Positions 32,630 to 43,910 of a DNA stretch of 64,000 bases are shown one piece after another (the stretch's first letter is position 1; each line of letters opens with the position of its first letter). The position numbers and the translations under genes were made by a program. The notes under the pieces are model-generated. The model searched no databases. It worked only from the letters and a program-made list of their open reading frames with translations, and had not been told where the DNA came from. Origin of the DNA: Adenophora triphylla var. japonica (Eukaryota > Streptophyta > Magnoliopsida > Asterales > Campanulaceae); NCBI GenBank assembly GCA_022495995.1, contig JAFEMH010002554.1, positions 186,001-250,000 of the forward strand. The letters run 5' to 3'.

Positions 32630-34125
32630 ATGGAAAACCTTAGAAAAGCTCCATCAAAATTGTCCCAAGAATCTCAAATGTCATTCTTTAACAAATTCAA
32701 GGATTGGTCCCGGAGATTATGCATGAGAGGAGGTCCTTCTTTGAAGAAAGGTACAAGGTGAAGTGCTTATGGTCTCTCAAGGAATTGATTCCGACTACGA
32801 TCTTCCGAGGGCTTCTTCCTCATTTTAGGATACTAGAAGGCATGTCTTTTGCCTTTCCTTCAACGAGATGGTCCCAACCGTCGAAGAATTTCGGGCCTTG
32901 CTTGGTGGTCCTGAGGTGGAAGAGATAGCGGTTCCTTTGCCCGAGGGGCTTCTTTCGTTGACAGATTGTGCATCCTCCTTCATCTTTCCCTGAGGAAGCG
33001 CAAGGTATGATCCGTGGTCCCGATCATTTTGATATTTCCAGTCTCCCTGATAGATTTAGGGGCTTAGGGTGGCTCGACGATGCCTATTGGGATGCCTTTG
33101 CACTTTGCATGTTCGGGACCTTGTTCATGGTCTATTCTTTTGGGATCCGTCATCGGTCTCTGCTGGATGTAGTCGTTCATTGTCGCTTGGCGTAGATGTT
33201 GTACCTCCGATCCTCTGGGAAACTTTCCATGCTCTCGATAGGTCAAGCACGGAGGCGGTATATGCACGGGGGCAGCCCGTTCCTCTTGACTCTGTGGCTG
33301 ATGGAGCGCTTGGGGATTCTTCGGGAAACTCCTGACATGATCAAGCCTTGGACATTTGCCAGGAGGGGGGTTGCTGTAGATTTTGATGATCAGGGCTCAT
33401 GGGAGCGTTGGATGGCTGGTCGCCAGACATAAGATATCGATGGTCGGTGCCTTGTTGGCGGGTGGAGACTCGCAGAGTGCTCCAGATGGGTCTCATGTGG
33501 TCATGCTCCCGGGCTTTCTCGGTCCGGCTTCTATATTCCGTCCTTGGTTACCGAGACAGTTCGGCTTGGAGCGAGTTCCTTTGGAGGACTTTGATGATAT
33601 AGCCACCGGGGTGGTGACCTCGCTTCTATGGATGATCCTTCGGTGTTTTCCTTTCTTTCCCGAGCATGGAGGTATGACGTCTTTCCTCCTCGGGTTATCC
33701 TCAGGCGTCCGAGACCGGTGTTCTTGACCACTTGGTACTTGGATTGGTACGAGAGGCATTTTGGAGAGACTCAGATGGCTATTTTGAGGCGGCGTGAGGC
33801 CATTGTGAGTGCGGAGGACCTGACAGTTTCTGAGAGGATGAGGGCCGAGGCGAGGGCCAACCCTCATGACAGGAGCGGAGACGCTGTGACCGACTATGAG
33901 GCTTATGTCAAGAGACAGGAGAGGAGGGCTCCTATGCTATCAGCTAGGCTACAGGAGATGAGAGATGACGCTAGGGCTACTAAGGCCCTGACAGAGGCTG
34001 GTTTGATAGATCCTGTTCCTATACCAGAGCTTGGTAGGAGGAAGACCGACATTTTTCCTGCTTCGAAGAAGAAGACTCGAAGGGGGAAGAAGAGGGGAGA
34101 GGCCAGTACGAGTGGCTTTGAGTGA
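32630..34125 (+). pseudogene. C antisense gene 2, DUF7745-like
   Basis: Homologous to B 18234-19757. ATG 32630 (MENLRKAPSK) is the likely start by position. CLWSLKELIP at about 32758-32787 matches B WSLKELVP. Further segments in changing frames read YWDAFALCMFGTLFMVYSFG, then TYLD-type sequence and, from 33628 to the stop at 34125, RRREAIVSAEDLTVSERMR and a basic KKKTRRGKKRGEAS tail. At least four frame changes break it. C therefore keeps a good pol frame but a poor antisense gene 2, while B shows the opposite balance. Confidence 0.6.
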
Positions 34126-34352
34126 CCTTGAGGTTTCCGAGTATCCCTTTCTTGTCATGGCAGACACATTAGTTTGATTATGTATCTTAATTTCTTTTAG
34201 CAGGTTGCCAGTTGTAGGAATGAATCGGGCTTAGACTCATCAAAAAAAATTTAACTTGTAATGAATATTTGAATTGCTTCAGAGTTTTTCGAGACGCTTT
34301 CATGGTCTGATCAGTGTATTGATGTCAAAGTATGACTTTTATTTGTGTTTTA

Positions 34353-34416
34353 GACCGAACCGTTTCCGGCTGCCTACGTTCCCCTCATTTTGAGGAGCTC
34401 AGGTCTTCGTAGTTCA
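34353..34416 (+). other. CTACG/CGTAG structured motif between C antisense gene 2 and integrase
   Basis: Arms CTACG 34374-34378 and CGTAG 34408-34412. Inside, CCTCA and TGAGG form a perfect hairpin with a TTT loop. The inner stem sequence differs from the other copies while pairing is kept. A T-rich tract (about 34427-34507) follows. Confidence 0.6.
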
Positions 34417-34426
34417 ACCTGATCGA

Positions 34427-34507
34427 TTTTGTTGTTTTTTTTTTGTTTTTTTTGTTGTTTTTTTTTTGTTGTTTTTTTGTGTTTTTTTTTGTTGTTTTTT
34501 TTTTTGG
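34427..34507. repeat. Poly-T/GTTTT simple tract
   Basis: Runs of 6-10 T separated by single G bases. It lies between the convergent ends of antisense gene 2 and pol. Confidence 0.9.
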
Positions 34508-34605
34508 TGCAACCCTGTTTTTTACCTAGGCCGCCCTTTTCGGGTTTTCAACCTAGTTGGGTATTACTCTTTTAGCACTCTTTTTTTTTTGTTTCTTCTT
34601 TTTTT

Positions 34606-37600
34606 TTACGCGTAGTATCTGCGCAGCTTGTCACCATTCACCGGGTGTACAAAGGGATTTCCGTCGAGGTCCGCAAGTTGCATGGCTCCTCCGGAGAAGA
34701 TCTTTTGGACGATGTATGGCCCGACCCAGACGGGCTCCCATTTGCCGAGCGGGTTGACACGGACCGGGGGCTTTTCTTTTAAAACAAGATCCCCTTCTCG
34801 GATCTCCCGATGCTTTACTTTCTTGTCAAAGGCTCTGGCCATTCTTCCTTGGTAGGCTCGGATGTGTTCCATTGCTTTCAATCGGCGTTCATCTAGCAGG
34901 GCCATTTCATCATGGCGACTCTGGAGCCATTCGACCTCGTTGATCTGGCTTTCCAACAGCACACGGAGTGAGGGGATTTCCAATTCGATTTGGAGCACGG
35001 CTTTCATTCCGTATGTGAGGGCAAACGGTGTTTCCCCAGTTGCCGTTCTGACTGATGTTCTGTAGCCCCAGAGTGCCAGGTGTAGCTTCTCGGGCCAATC
35101 TCTGCCTCGGACAGCCATTTTCCGGATGATGTTTTCCAAAGTCTTGTTTGCTGCCTCGACGGCTCCGTTGGTTTGGGGCCTGTAGGGAGATGACTTGTGA
35201 CGGGTTATTCGGAATTCTGCCAGCAGCCTGTCGCATTCCCCTTTGAAGTGGGATCCATTATCTGAGATGATTTCGGCTGGCAACCCGTATCGGCATATGA
35301 TGTTCTCTTTGATGAAGAGGGAAACTTTCCTTGAGTTGAGGATTTTGTAAGACTTTGCTTCAACCCATTTGGTGAAATAGTCCACGGCTACCAGGACGAA
35401 CTCGTGGCCGTTACTGCCTGACGGTGTGATTTTGCCAATGACATCAATTCCCCAAGTGACGAAAGGCCAAGGGGTTGTCATGCAGTATAACTCGTGAGGA
35501 GGCAAGTGATTAAGATTTGAGTATCGCTGACATTTGTCGCAGCTTTTGACGAACTGGATGCAGTCGGCTTCCATGGAGATCCAAAAGTACCCCATTCTCA
35601 GTATGATTTGCATCAGAGCTCGAGCATTCATGTGAGGGCCGCAGGTACCACCATGTATTTCTCTCATGAGTTCCGTAGCCTCTTGTTTTCCGATGCATCG
35701 CAGGAGGGGGCCTTGATAACGCTTCTTGTATAGCATATTTCCCAAAAGAACATAGTGGGAGGCGAGTCGCTTCAGGGCTGAGAGGCTCTTTGCTTTGATT
35801 CCTTCTTTATATTCCCCATCTTCATTTTTGAAGGATGCTTCTCCGTTCTTAAGGTACTGATAGATCTGAGTGTACCAGGGATCACTGGCCGGTTCGGCTT
35901 CTGCTTCGATTTCAAAGCAATAAGCGGGATTTTCTCTTCTCCCGACTCTGAATGGTTTGACGGACTTCCCTTCGGGTATTTCAACGAGGGAGGCTAGTGT
36001 TGCCAGAGCATCTGCAAATCTGTTGCGATCTCTGGGCAAGTAATGAAAGCTGATCTCCTTGAATTGAGTTACTAGCTCTTCCATGTAAGTGTGATATTTC
36101 TGCAGACCCGGGTCTACGGTCTTCCATTTGTTAGAGACCTGATTGATGATGAGGGCAGAGTCACCATACACCTCCAATTCCTTGATATTTCTTTCAAGGG
36201 CGGCTTCCAACCCGGCTATGCAGGCTTCGTATTCAGCAGCGTTGTTGGTGACCTCGAAGTTCAACCTTACTGCTATGGGGGTGTGTTCGTCAATAGGATC
36301 GACCAGAAGCATTCCTATTCCGTTCCCCCTTTTGTTTGACGCCCCGTCGAAGAAGAGTTGCCAGCGATTTTCTCCTTCTAGAGCAAAGATTCCATCATCG
36401 GGAAATTGAGGTTCAGGTCCTCGGGACTCATCACTCGGGAAATCGGCCAAATGTTCCGCCATTATGCGTCCTTTTACGGATTTCCTTGAAACATAAGTGA
36501 TGTCGTATTCAGCCAAAAATAATGACCATTTTGCCAACCTCATAGAGATGGAAGGCTTGTCGAACAGATATTTGATGGGGTCTATCCTTGAGACGAGATG
36601 TAACGGGTGAGACTGCATGTAGTGTTTCAACTTTCCCACTACCTGCACCAAACCTGCGCAAGTCTTTTCACAAGCAGAGTAATTGAGTTCGCTTCCCTGA
36701 AGCTTTCTGCTTATGAAATAGATGGCGTTTTCGACCTTGGAATCTTTCTTCTCTTGAGCTAGCATAGCCCCAATTGCTGTATCCGTGACAGTTAGATATA
36801 GCAATAGCGGCTTTTGCTGATGTGGAGGGCAAAGAATTGGGGGATTCACGAGGTACGCTTTGATCTGTTCAAAGGCGAGTTGGCATTCTGGAGTCCATTC
36901 TGTGTAGGCATTTTTCTTCATCAGCTTGAAGATCAGCTCGCAGATTGAGGTCAGCTGATTTACAAAGCGGCTTATGTATTGCAGTCTTCCCATGAAGGAT
37001 TTCACTTCTGTTAGTGTCCGGGGTGGCTTCATTTCGACTATGGCCTTGATTTTCTGGGGGTCTACTTCAATTCCCCGTTCTGTCACCATATATCCTAGCA
37101 CCTTGCCTCGTCTTACACCGAAGGTGCATTTGGCTGGATTTAGTCTCATGCTGTGGTCTCGGAGGCGGCCGAAGAATTTTCTCAAATCAACAAAGTGCTG
37201 GCCATCTGATCCTCTGGAGTGTATTATCATGTCATCCACATAGACCTCGATTTCCTTGTGGATCATGTCATGGAACAGAGCTGTAGCTGCCCTTTGGTAC
37301 GTAGCCCCAGCATTCTTTAGTCCGAACGGCATGACCGTGTAGCAGTAGGTACCCCAAGGGGTTGTGAAGGCTGTTTTGGCTTGATCTTCTTTTGCCATTT
37401 TGATTTGGTTGTAACCGGCAAAGCCGTCGACAAAGGATTTAACTTCATGGTTGGCTGTGGAATCCACCAAGATGTCTATGTTTGGCAGGGGGAAATCATC
37501 TTTCGGACTAGCCTTGTTCAGATCTCTGAAGTCTGCGCAGCATCGGATCTTTCCGTTGGCTTTAGTCACCGTTACTATGTTGGAAAGCCATGTGGGATAC

Positions 37601-37847
37601 TCAATGACCCTGATGAACCCTGCCTGAGCATCTTTTCTATCTCCTCTTTCACTTGTAGGGACCATTCGGGCTTAATTCTTCTTAGCTTCTGCTTTACTGG
37701 CTTGACTTCTGGGTCGAGCGGTATTCGGTGCTCAACTATGGAAGGATCGAGGCCTGGCATATCTTTATAGGACCATGCGAACACACCCACGAATTCTTTT
37801 AGCAGCTCAATGAGGGCATCCCTTTCGACCTTCGAAGAAACTACCAA
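34606..37847 (-). CDS. C pol: RT, RNase H, archaeal RNase H, integrase
   Basis: One 1,019-codon frame (37665-34606) holds nearly all of pol. RT: CCADFRDLNKASPKDDFPLP, catalytic Asp 80, YVDD at residues 142-145. The first RNase H ends near 410. The archaeal-type RNase H has acidic residues near 440, 480, 502 and 552. Integrase: His 671, His 678, Cys 709, Cys 712; catalytic Asp 741, Asp 802, Glu 838; GPYIV near the C-terminus. The N-terminal part (VFAWSYKDMPGLDPSIVEHR) lies at 37575-37847 in another frame. Comparison with B indicates a one-base loss near 37620. Apart from that, all catalytic residues are present, so C is close to functional here. These enzymes copy element RNA into DNA and insert it. 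Confidence 0.93.
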
Positions 37848-37968
37848 TCAAGCGTCTCTTTAGGCTCTTTCAGCCTCCCAAATTCACACTCGTCAAAATC
37901 TCTTCGGCACTTGGGCTCGATTTTCCTCTTTCCTGATAACCCGCTTAAAGATTTCTTTGATATATTGT

Positions 37969-39350
37969 TCATTTAATGTGTCTCGCTTCTTCATCTAGTG
38001 AATCGTTATTAACTGTTTTTAGATTATTAGTTAATTCATCATTAGTTAAAGTGGCAATCAAGGGATACTCAGAAAGGTTCGTCATTTCATTGAGAATAAG
38101 AGGGAATACAGTATTGGCTACAATTTCGTGGTCTTCAGGCGTGAGGCCATCGGACGACTCAGAAGACTCAAACTCAACAATGAGAGACTCGGAGGACTTT
38201 ACAAAGGTTGACACAAAGGGACGGGGGACCAATCCAAGCTTGGTGATCATATCTTCTTTGGTCGCGGACGGGCCTGAGAGAGTTTCCCAATTCCTTAATG
38301 GCATCGCTGTCAGAGGCCTCATGACTCGGGGGCTGTCTCGTTTCTGTTTTCCTTCCTCAGTCACTGCTATCATCTCTTTCTCTGAACCAGGATCAATTGT
38401 GTCCGACGCCTGAAAACTGAGCATATGAATGTAGGGATCTTCCTCAATTCTGGGGAATTCTACCTCGTCACAATCTGACCGCTCAATCCAGATGTAAGGA
38501 CGTATTGCGTCTCGGTGTGCTGCTGGAAAAATCTCGTGCCCCATGCTTGAGCGGAAAGGCTTAACAGGCAGTTCAGCAAGGAGGACGTCCCATACGACGT
38601 TTATAGATTCGAGTTGAGTATGACGATGCTTGTCGATCTTTATCATGAAAATTTCCTTGCTTGGCAGGGTCAGAGAGTGGGTTTGAAGAATGGTGACAAA
38701 GCTGTGATTAGGGACCGGGGGTTTATGTGCCTGTATCATGGCGGTGTTCAATGTTTCCTTCCAGTATGCCTCCAAATGTTGGAAATGACAATTGAATTTG
38801 ATGAATCGGACTTCTTCGGAGTCTTCTTGCTTGAGTGCGTTGACATAGTTGGCATCACCGGATTCTGGGGGATTCTGACGAGACTTGCCCCGATAGTCCC
38901 TTGGTCGACTCGGAGGAGGTAGCCCCGGGGTCTGGCTAAGAGCATGCTTAGTGATAGTCTCTGCTTCGTTCCCTATGAGGAAACTGTCGCCCCTTATGAC
39001 TTCAAGGACCCCTTGTCGGTTAATGAATTTGATGCATTGGTGGAGAGTGGAAGCTATGGCTTTCATGTGATGCAACCAAGGGCGCCCTAGTAGGGCTGTG
39101 AACTCGGAGGGGATATCCATTACATGGAACTTTGCTGGCACCATTTGGGTTTCGTACTGCAGTTCCGTAGTCACTGTCCCCAGGATGGGACGGGATGTGC
39201 CATCATATGACTTGACTGACCGGGTAGATGGGATCATGTGCCTTTCATTGATGCGCAGGGCCCGCATCATGCTGAGGGGAAGGACATTAACGGCTGATCC
39301 GTTGTCCACCAATACCTGTGGAGCGATACGGTGTTGAGCTTAATGGTGAT
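37969..39350 (-). CDS. C aspartic protease and linker
   Basis: A 447-codon open segment starts near VLVDNGSAVNVLPLSMM, where the usual DGGS/DTGS is DNGS. ALLGRPWLHHMKAIAS is the second half. The upstream strand KLN is in another frame, so one shift lies near 39345. After the protease there is no G-patch-like motif, unlike B. Instead about 150 residues of unrelated sequence (LEAYWKETLNTAMIQAH and beyond) precede the conserved NWETLSGPSATKEDM linker. Confidence 0.8.
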
Positions 39351-39452
39351 GTACAAAGCTTCATTGTGTTGGGAGACATCTCTTGGCAAATCCTCGTCGC
39401 AGAAGGTGATCATGCTGCCATATAGATGGGGATCATAGATTTGGTCCTTGTC

Positions 39453-40852
39453 TCAGGATAGAGAGTCATCAAGCCAGTCACTTCGTGCTTTTTTCTTGCG
39501 AGGTAGAGCCTTTGCTGAAGCCCCTGGGTTATACTGAGGTCTTTTGTGGCGGTTTCCATCTCCAGTCAACATGTTAATTGAGTGGGAGCGCCAGACTGGC
39601 GTTGGTTTTTCTTCGTCGGTGTATACTCGGGAGCTAGACAAACTGAACCTTGGGCGACCCCGAGGGGTTGGACTTACGTTCTCGCACTCGGCATCCGAAG
39701 GTCTCAACTCTATCGTTGGCAAGGCTTTTCGGCTCTTCTACCCCTGGCTTTGGGGAAGACTGGCTGGAGTAGAGTACATAATAATCAAATCCCCCGGATG
39801 GCTCCCCGAGCGTACCCACACTAGTATCACCGGCCTCGAATCTCTCCTTCAATTTTTGCTGGGAGGAAATTTTCTTCTTCTTAGGAGGACGGTCCTCGTG
39901 TATCCAGTCCTGATAATCCCTTTCAAGGCAGTCGGGACGATCACGATATCCCACCAAATGTGTTCTACTACTGCGGCGGATTTGGGATCTCGGGTTGAGC
40001 GGTCTTTGGAATGACTTTGAGTTGAACTGGTCCGGGGAGATCTGCTGTTGGGCTCATCTGGAAACGAATGGTTGGACTCTGCCGGATAATGAGAGGTATT
40101 AAGACCCAGGGGAGCAGGCACATGCTTGTCCTTCAAGGTAGCCCCAGTCAGTTGGGAGATTGTTAATGTCCCGAAGTGGCGTGTGGCCTCTTCAATCCAG
40201 GCTTGCTGCATTGCGCGTTCCTCCAGGGCTTTGATGGCCGACCATATTTCTTCAATCAAGCTTCCTGATCTTCATCACCCAGGCTGATATTTTTGGGATC
40301 ATCCCTTTGAGAGGGGATAACTGACGGTATGCCGAACTCTTTCATCCTTGACTGCTGTTTGGGGGCCAGTTGCCCTGTAAGTCGACGGGCAGGAGTCCCG
40401 GCGGTGGAGACATAGGAATCTTGGGGTAGCATCTTGATGTATCCGGGACGATTAGGAAGAGGAGGAGAACCCTCTTCCTTCTTTGCGGAAAAAGTGCCAT
40501 CGGAATTGAGACTGATAGTCAAACCATGATTTGCGACAACCTCCAGAAGGTCGCTAATTTGAGCCTTATGTCGAAGTCTCATCTGTTCTACCAACTGGAT
40601 CCAATATTGGTCTGTCTGAGGGATTTTGGAGGACGGAGTGACGTTGTCCCCATCATTACCGGCTAACGCAGACATTCTGAAACCCGGAGTCGGAACAAAC
40701 GGTGAAGCTGATGACGCGCTTGACTCTTCCCAACTAATCAAACGATGACCCGGTGTCCGGAACCAACCTTTGTGAGGAGCTGCGGGGGAAAAGGCACGAG
40801 GGTTCAGATGTCTGGGAATGAAGGAGGGTAGGTGTTTGGGCTTTGGGCTCAT
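39453..40852 (-). pseudogene. C upstream ORF in the gag position, no capsid domain seen
   Basis: Four overlapping open pieces in changing frames. The first (40852-40256, 198 codons) reads MSPKPKHLPSFIPRHLNPRA and has no counterpart seen in B. The later ones match the B ORF at 43911-44729: EEIWSAIKALEERAMQQAWI, HIWWDIV, DRPPKKKKISSQQKLKERFE and VGTLGEPSGGFDYYVLYSS. I see neither a Retrotrans_gag capsid pattern nor a C-x2-H-x4-H-x4-C zinc motif. What protein it makes is unknown. It may be the end of a gag whose capsid part was lost, or an accessory ORF1. Confidence 0.6.
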
Positions 40853-40904
40853 GCAACATGCAGTTATTTGTTCACGTTTACTTAAAACATGTTTTATTAG
40901 CCTA

Positions 40905-41080
40905 GTCGGTTAGAAAAGATTGCTCTTCTTTTTCGCAAACTACTCTGGATCCTGGATCAGTGGGCCCCGTCACTACGTCTATAAGCCCCTCGTATTCCAC
41001 CTGTATTTCGACCTCCCAGGGTGGACAGCCCCGGGCGAGAGTCCTATAGGGCAAGCGGATCCCACCGACCGAAAGAAAAA
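40905..41080 (-). promoter_or_regulatory. C conserved leader block
   Basis: Part of the untranslated leader between the primer site and the first ORF. It matches B 44995-45165 closely, for example gattgctcttctttttcgca, tataagcccctcgt and ggtggacagccccgggcgag. A stem pairs cccaggg with ccccggg around tggacag, with one mismatch. Possible roles are RNA packaging, dimerisation or splicing. Confidence 0.5.
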
Positions 41081-42136
41081 CGATCCTAAAAGTCTGGCGG
41101 GTAATCGAGTCTTAACGAGCATTCGATGCAAATTACGGACAAAGCTGACGTCAAAGTCAAGATCATGTCCGAGGGCTCGACAAAAAAGTCGGCATGATTT
41201 AGACTGATAAGCGTCCACGATTGACCTTGACTTGTCGTCATTTAGGCCGTAATTAGGCATGGAATAATCATTAATCCTTGATGACTCAGTGTCAATGCTG
41301 GGAGTCAGTGTATAATTTGTGCCAGTCAGAGCCGAAGTCAAGGCGCCGGTCAATATCTTGGTCAAAGTCTGCGGCGGAAAACCGGCGTAACTTCGACCGA
41401 TTAGGGTCCCCGAAAGATATTGAGTCGGTATGCCGACAAAGGCTTGAAAGGAAAGGTCTATACACGTACAGGGCATGACACGTACCAAACTAAAAACCAA
41501 TCGGGTCTCGGACAAAGTGTGTCACGGACAAGTGCATGGTCGACACGAGGCTCCATGGGATGTTTGGGTAGTCCTGTGCTTGCACCGAGAGGCGTAATAA
41601 GACCAAACGGGCCGCGACAAGGATTTCCCCGGGTTAGGGACGTAGTGTGCAGTGTACGGTCACGTGCGCGTAGTGTGCAAGCAGTCTATTTTCTTTTTCT
41701 GAGTAAAATAGAAATTTTTCATGTGTCTTAAAAATATGATGCATGATTTTTTTTTGAAAATTTTTTTTTTTTTTGAAAATCTTTTTTGAAAGTTTTTTTG
41801 AATTTTTTTTGAAATTTAATGAACACATAAGCATATAAGCACGAAAATTCCGACAGTTAGGGACATGATTCCGACAGTCAAAATTTTGACTTCTTCCGAG
41901 GAGGCCAAAACAACACGAAAAATGTGCAAAAATCAACACACACACACAAATGATTTTTAAAGCCGGGACGGAAGCTTGACCCTCAAAAGCTTTTTTTTTT
42001 TGAAAACAATGATACCGGTACGTGGGATTGTTAAACCATAATTTATCCCCGACTCGTGTTAGGAGGCGATAACGGGAAGTTTAATGGTTTCCACCGATAT
42101 ACAAAATATCATTTTTTTTAGAAAAAGCTTGATTAT
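41081..42136. other. C 5' leader, remainder
   Basis: No gene is seen. There is a repeated cgtgcgcgtagtgtgcaa phrase near 41640-41680 and a T-rich tract at 41745-41815. A similar layout lies in B near 45710-45900. It ends at the primer site. Confidence 0.5.
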
Positions 42137-42153
42137 CCCCAGCAGAGTCGCCA
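42137..42153 (-). other. Element C primer binding site
   Basis: The plus strand reads CCCCAGCAGAGTCGCCA, one base before the LTR. It matches, with one change, the 3' end of plant tRNA-Arg (…CCCCAGCGGAGTCGCCA, from memory). A tRNA-Arg primer is typical of Ogre-type elements. Confidence 0.8.
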
Positions 42154-42154
42154 C

Positions 42155-43905
42155 TGTGATGATGTACCATTCGCGGGAAAAATTCGATTTTTTGCGTTTC
42201 TTTGAAAAAACCAAATAAAACCGGAAAAAGAACGGAGTCGCCACGCCATTTTTGTTTTAAGGGCCAAAACTTTGAAAAATGCCCGAGATTAGAGATTTGG
42301 GTTCGGAGGTCATGTTACACGCCGGGAAGGACGTTAGTGTGCACCCGGAATGCCTCGTAAAACGAGTCTTCCAAGCTGAAAATCATTTGTGTGTGTGTGT
42401 GTGTTTTGGCCAAAAAAGGTTGAAACTCAGAAAAGTAAAAATTGGGGATTCTTTTTAAGACTTTAAACTGATCCCATGATTTTTTGAAAGATTTTTGGGT
42501 TGAGATTTGGTACTCAAAAGACCTTTTGAAGTTGAGAGTCACTTCTGCCAGAATGAAAAAGGCAGTGGACATTTAATTTTGAAATGGATTCAAGGGCCTT
42601 AAAACTTCATAATATGGATAAACTCAGAGAATGAAAGTTGTTTCAGACACCTTAAATAAGATTTGTGCGAAGGAATTTTCTATTTTGAAGAATATTTGAG
42701 GGGTCAAAACCTTCTGAAAATCTCAGATATGCAATCTGGATTTCCAGAAGCTGATGAACTGGCCTCTAAAAGAAAATTTGAAAAGAGGAGTTTTACTCAC
42801 CCAAAAAATAAAGTAAAAATATTTCTGGAAAGCTCTAGATGTTGGCTACAAAAAGTGTTTTGTAGTCAACACCAAATTCCAAGTTTATCTGTGTCCAAAA
42901 AGTAAGACAATGGACTGGGGTCTTGGAAAATTGCTACTGGACAGCAACTTCTCAAGAAAGAAAATATGATTTTAAAGGGGGTTTTTGCATCCATGCTTGT
43001 CCCCATTTCCCTAGGTTTTGGTTAGTGATCACTTGACATTTTAGTGGTGAATCAACTATACCAAACCATCCTTGGGGTACATTAGGACTAAGCACTTCAT
43101 TTGCTTGGGAAGGGGAATTTTATCCTTTGAAAATGAGATTTGATGCTTGAAAATGGTTTTTAGGGTTTTGAAAATGTGTTTTCTTTGCAAGAAAGTAAGA
43201 GAACTTGAAAATAATGTTGATCCTTGTAGAAGATCATCCATGGAGATGAACTTCCATGGTGATCTTCTTGGATCTAAGACAAGAAGATGAATGAACTACA
43301 TTTTGTAGCTTGAAAATGCATGCATGGATGAGAGATTTAGGGTAAGAAGAGGGAGGTTATACCTATCTTCTTTGTGTTTTGGAGCTTTGGCTTGAATGTA
43401 TGAGTGTTTGAGGCTTTGAATATGATGGTGAGTGAGTGAGATTTGGGAAGATAATCAAGAGAAAAGAGTGACAATTCAAGGGAATTCTCACTATTTTCTC
43501 AAGTATTTTCGCCAAGGTGCAACTGTGAATTGTGTTTTTCCTCCTTTTTTTTTGTGACTGGAGGGCTCAATTTATAGCCCTCTGAAATTTACAAAGTCAT
43601 CCGCGCGGACAGGATCTGCAGCGTGCACTGTTCATTAAATGCTGCTCCAGGCTTTGGACACAAGGAATAATCTTTTCAAAATTCAAATTAATCAGCCAGT
43701 TTTTGTTTCCAGCCATTTCTTTTTTTGGTTTTTCTTATTTCTTTTGCTTTTTTGATTCCTTTCCTTGGTTTATCTTTTTTTGGCAATCCCTAATCTACCC
43801 TTACTTGGTTAGAAATGTTAGGAATGTTAGGAATTGTTATAAATGTTATAACTTTAGTTAATTTTCTAACGAAAATTCTAACAAACTCAAATTGGAGCAC
43901 TTACA
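42155..43905 (-). repeat. Element C 5' LTR
   Basis: Partner of 25717-27461, six bases longer mainly through a GT microsatellite near 42390. The minus-strand TATA CTATAAATTG lies at 43567-43577. The palindrome core TCCGCGCGGA at 43600-43609 is 22 bases upstream of it in the direction of transcription. It ends TTACA at 43905, followed by AGAAC. Confidence 0.95.
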
Positions 43906-43910
43906 AGAAC

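Larger units (their letters stand above)
25717..43905 (-). mobile_element. Element C: complete Tat-lineage retrotransposon nested in B
   Basis: It is 18,189 bp long, with LTRs at 25717-27461 and 42155-43905 and the perfect target duplication AGAAC at 25712-25716 and 43906-43910. It lies inside the B reading frame. After conceptual removal the frame runs from KPEVNVL into THSGQIP. Protease, RT, both RNase H domains and integrase are on the minus strand, and two antisense genes on the plus strand. By eye the LTRs differ at roughly 30-35 positions plus a GT-repeat length change, about 2%. A capsid domain is not recognisable. Confidence 0.95.
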
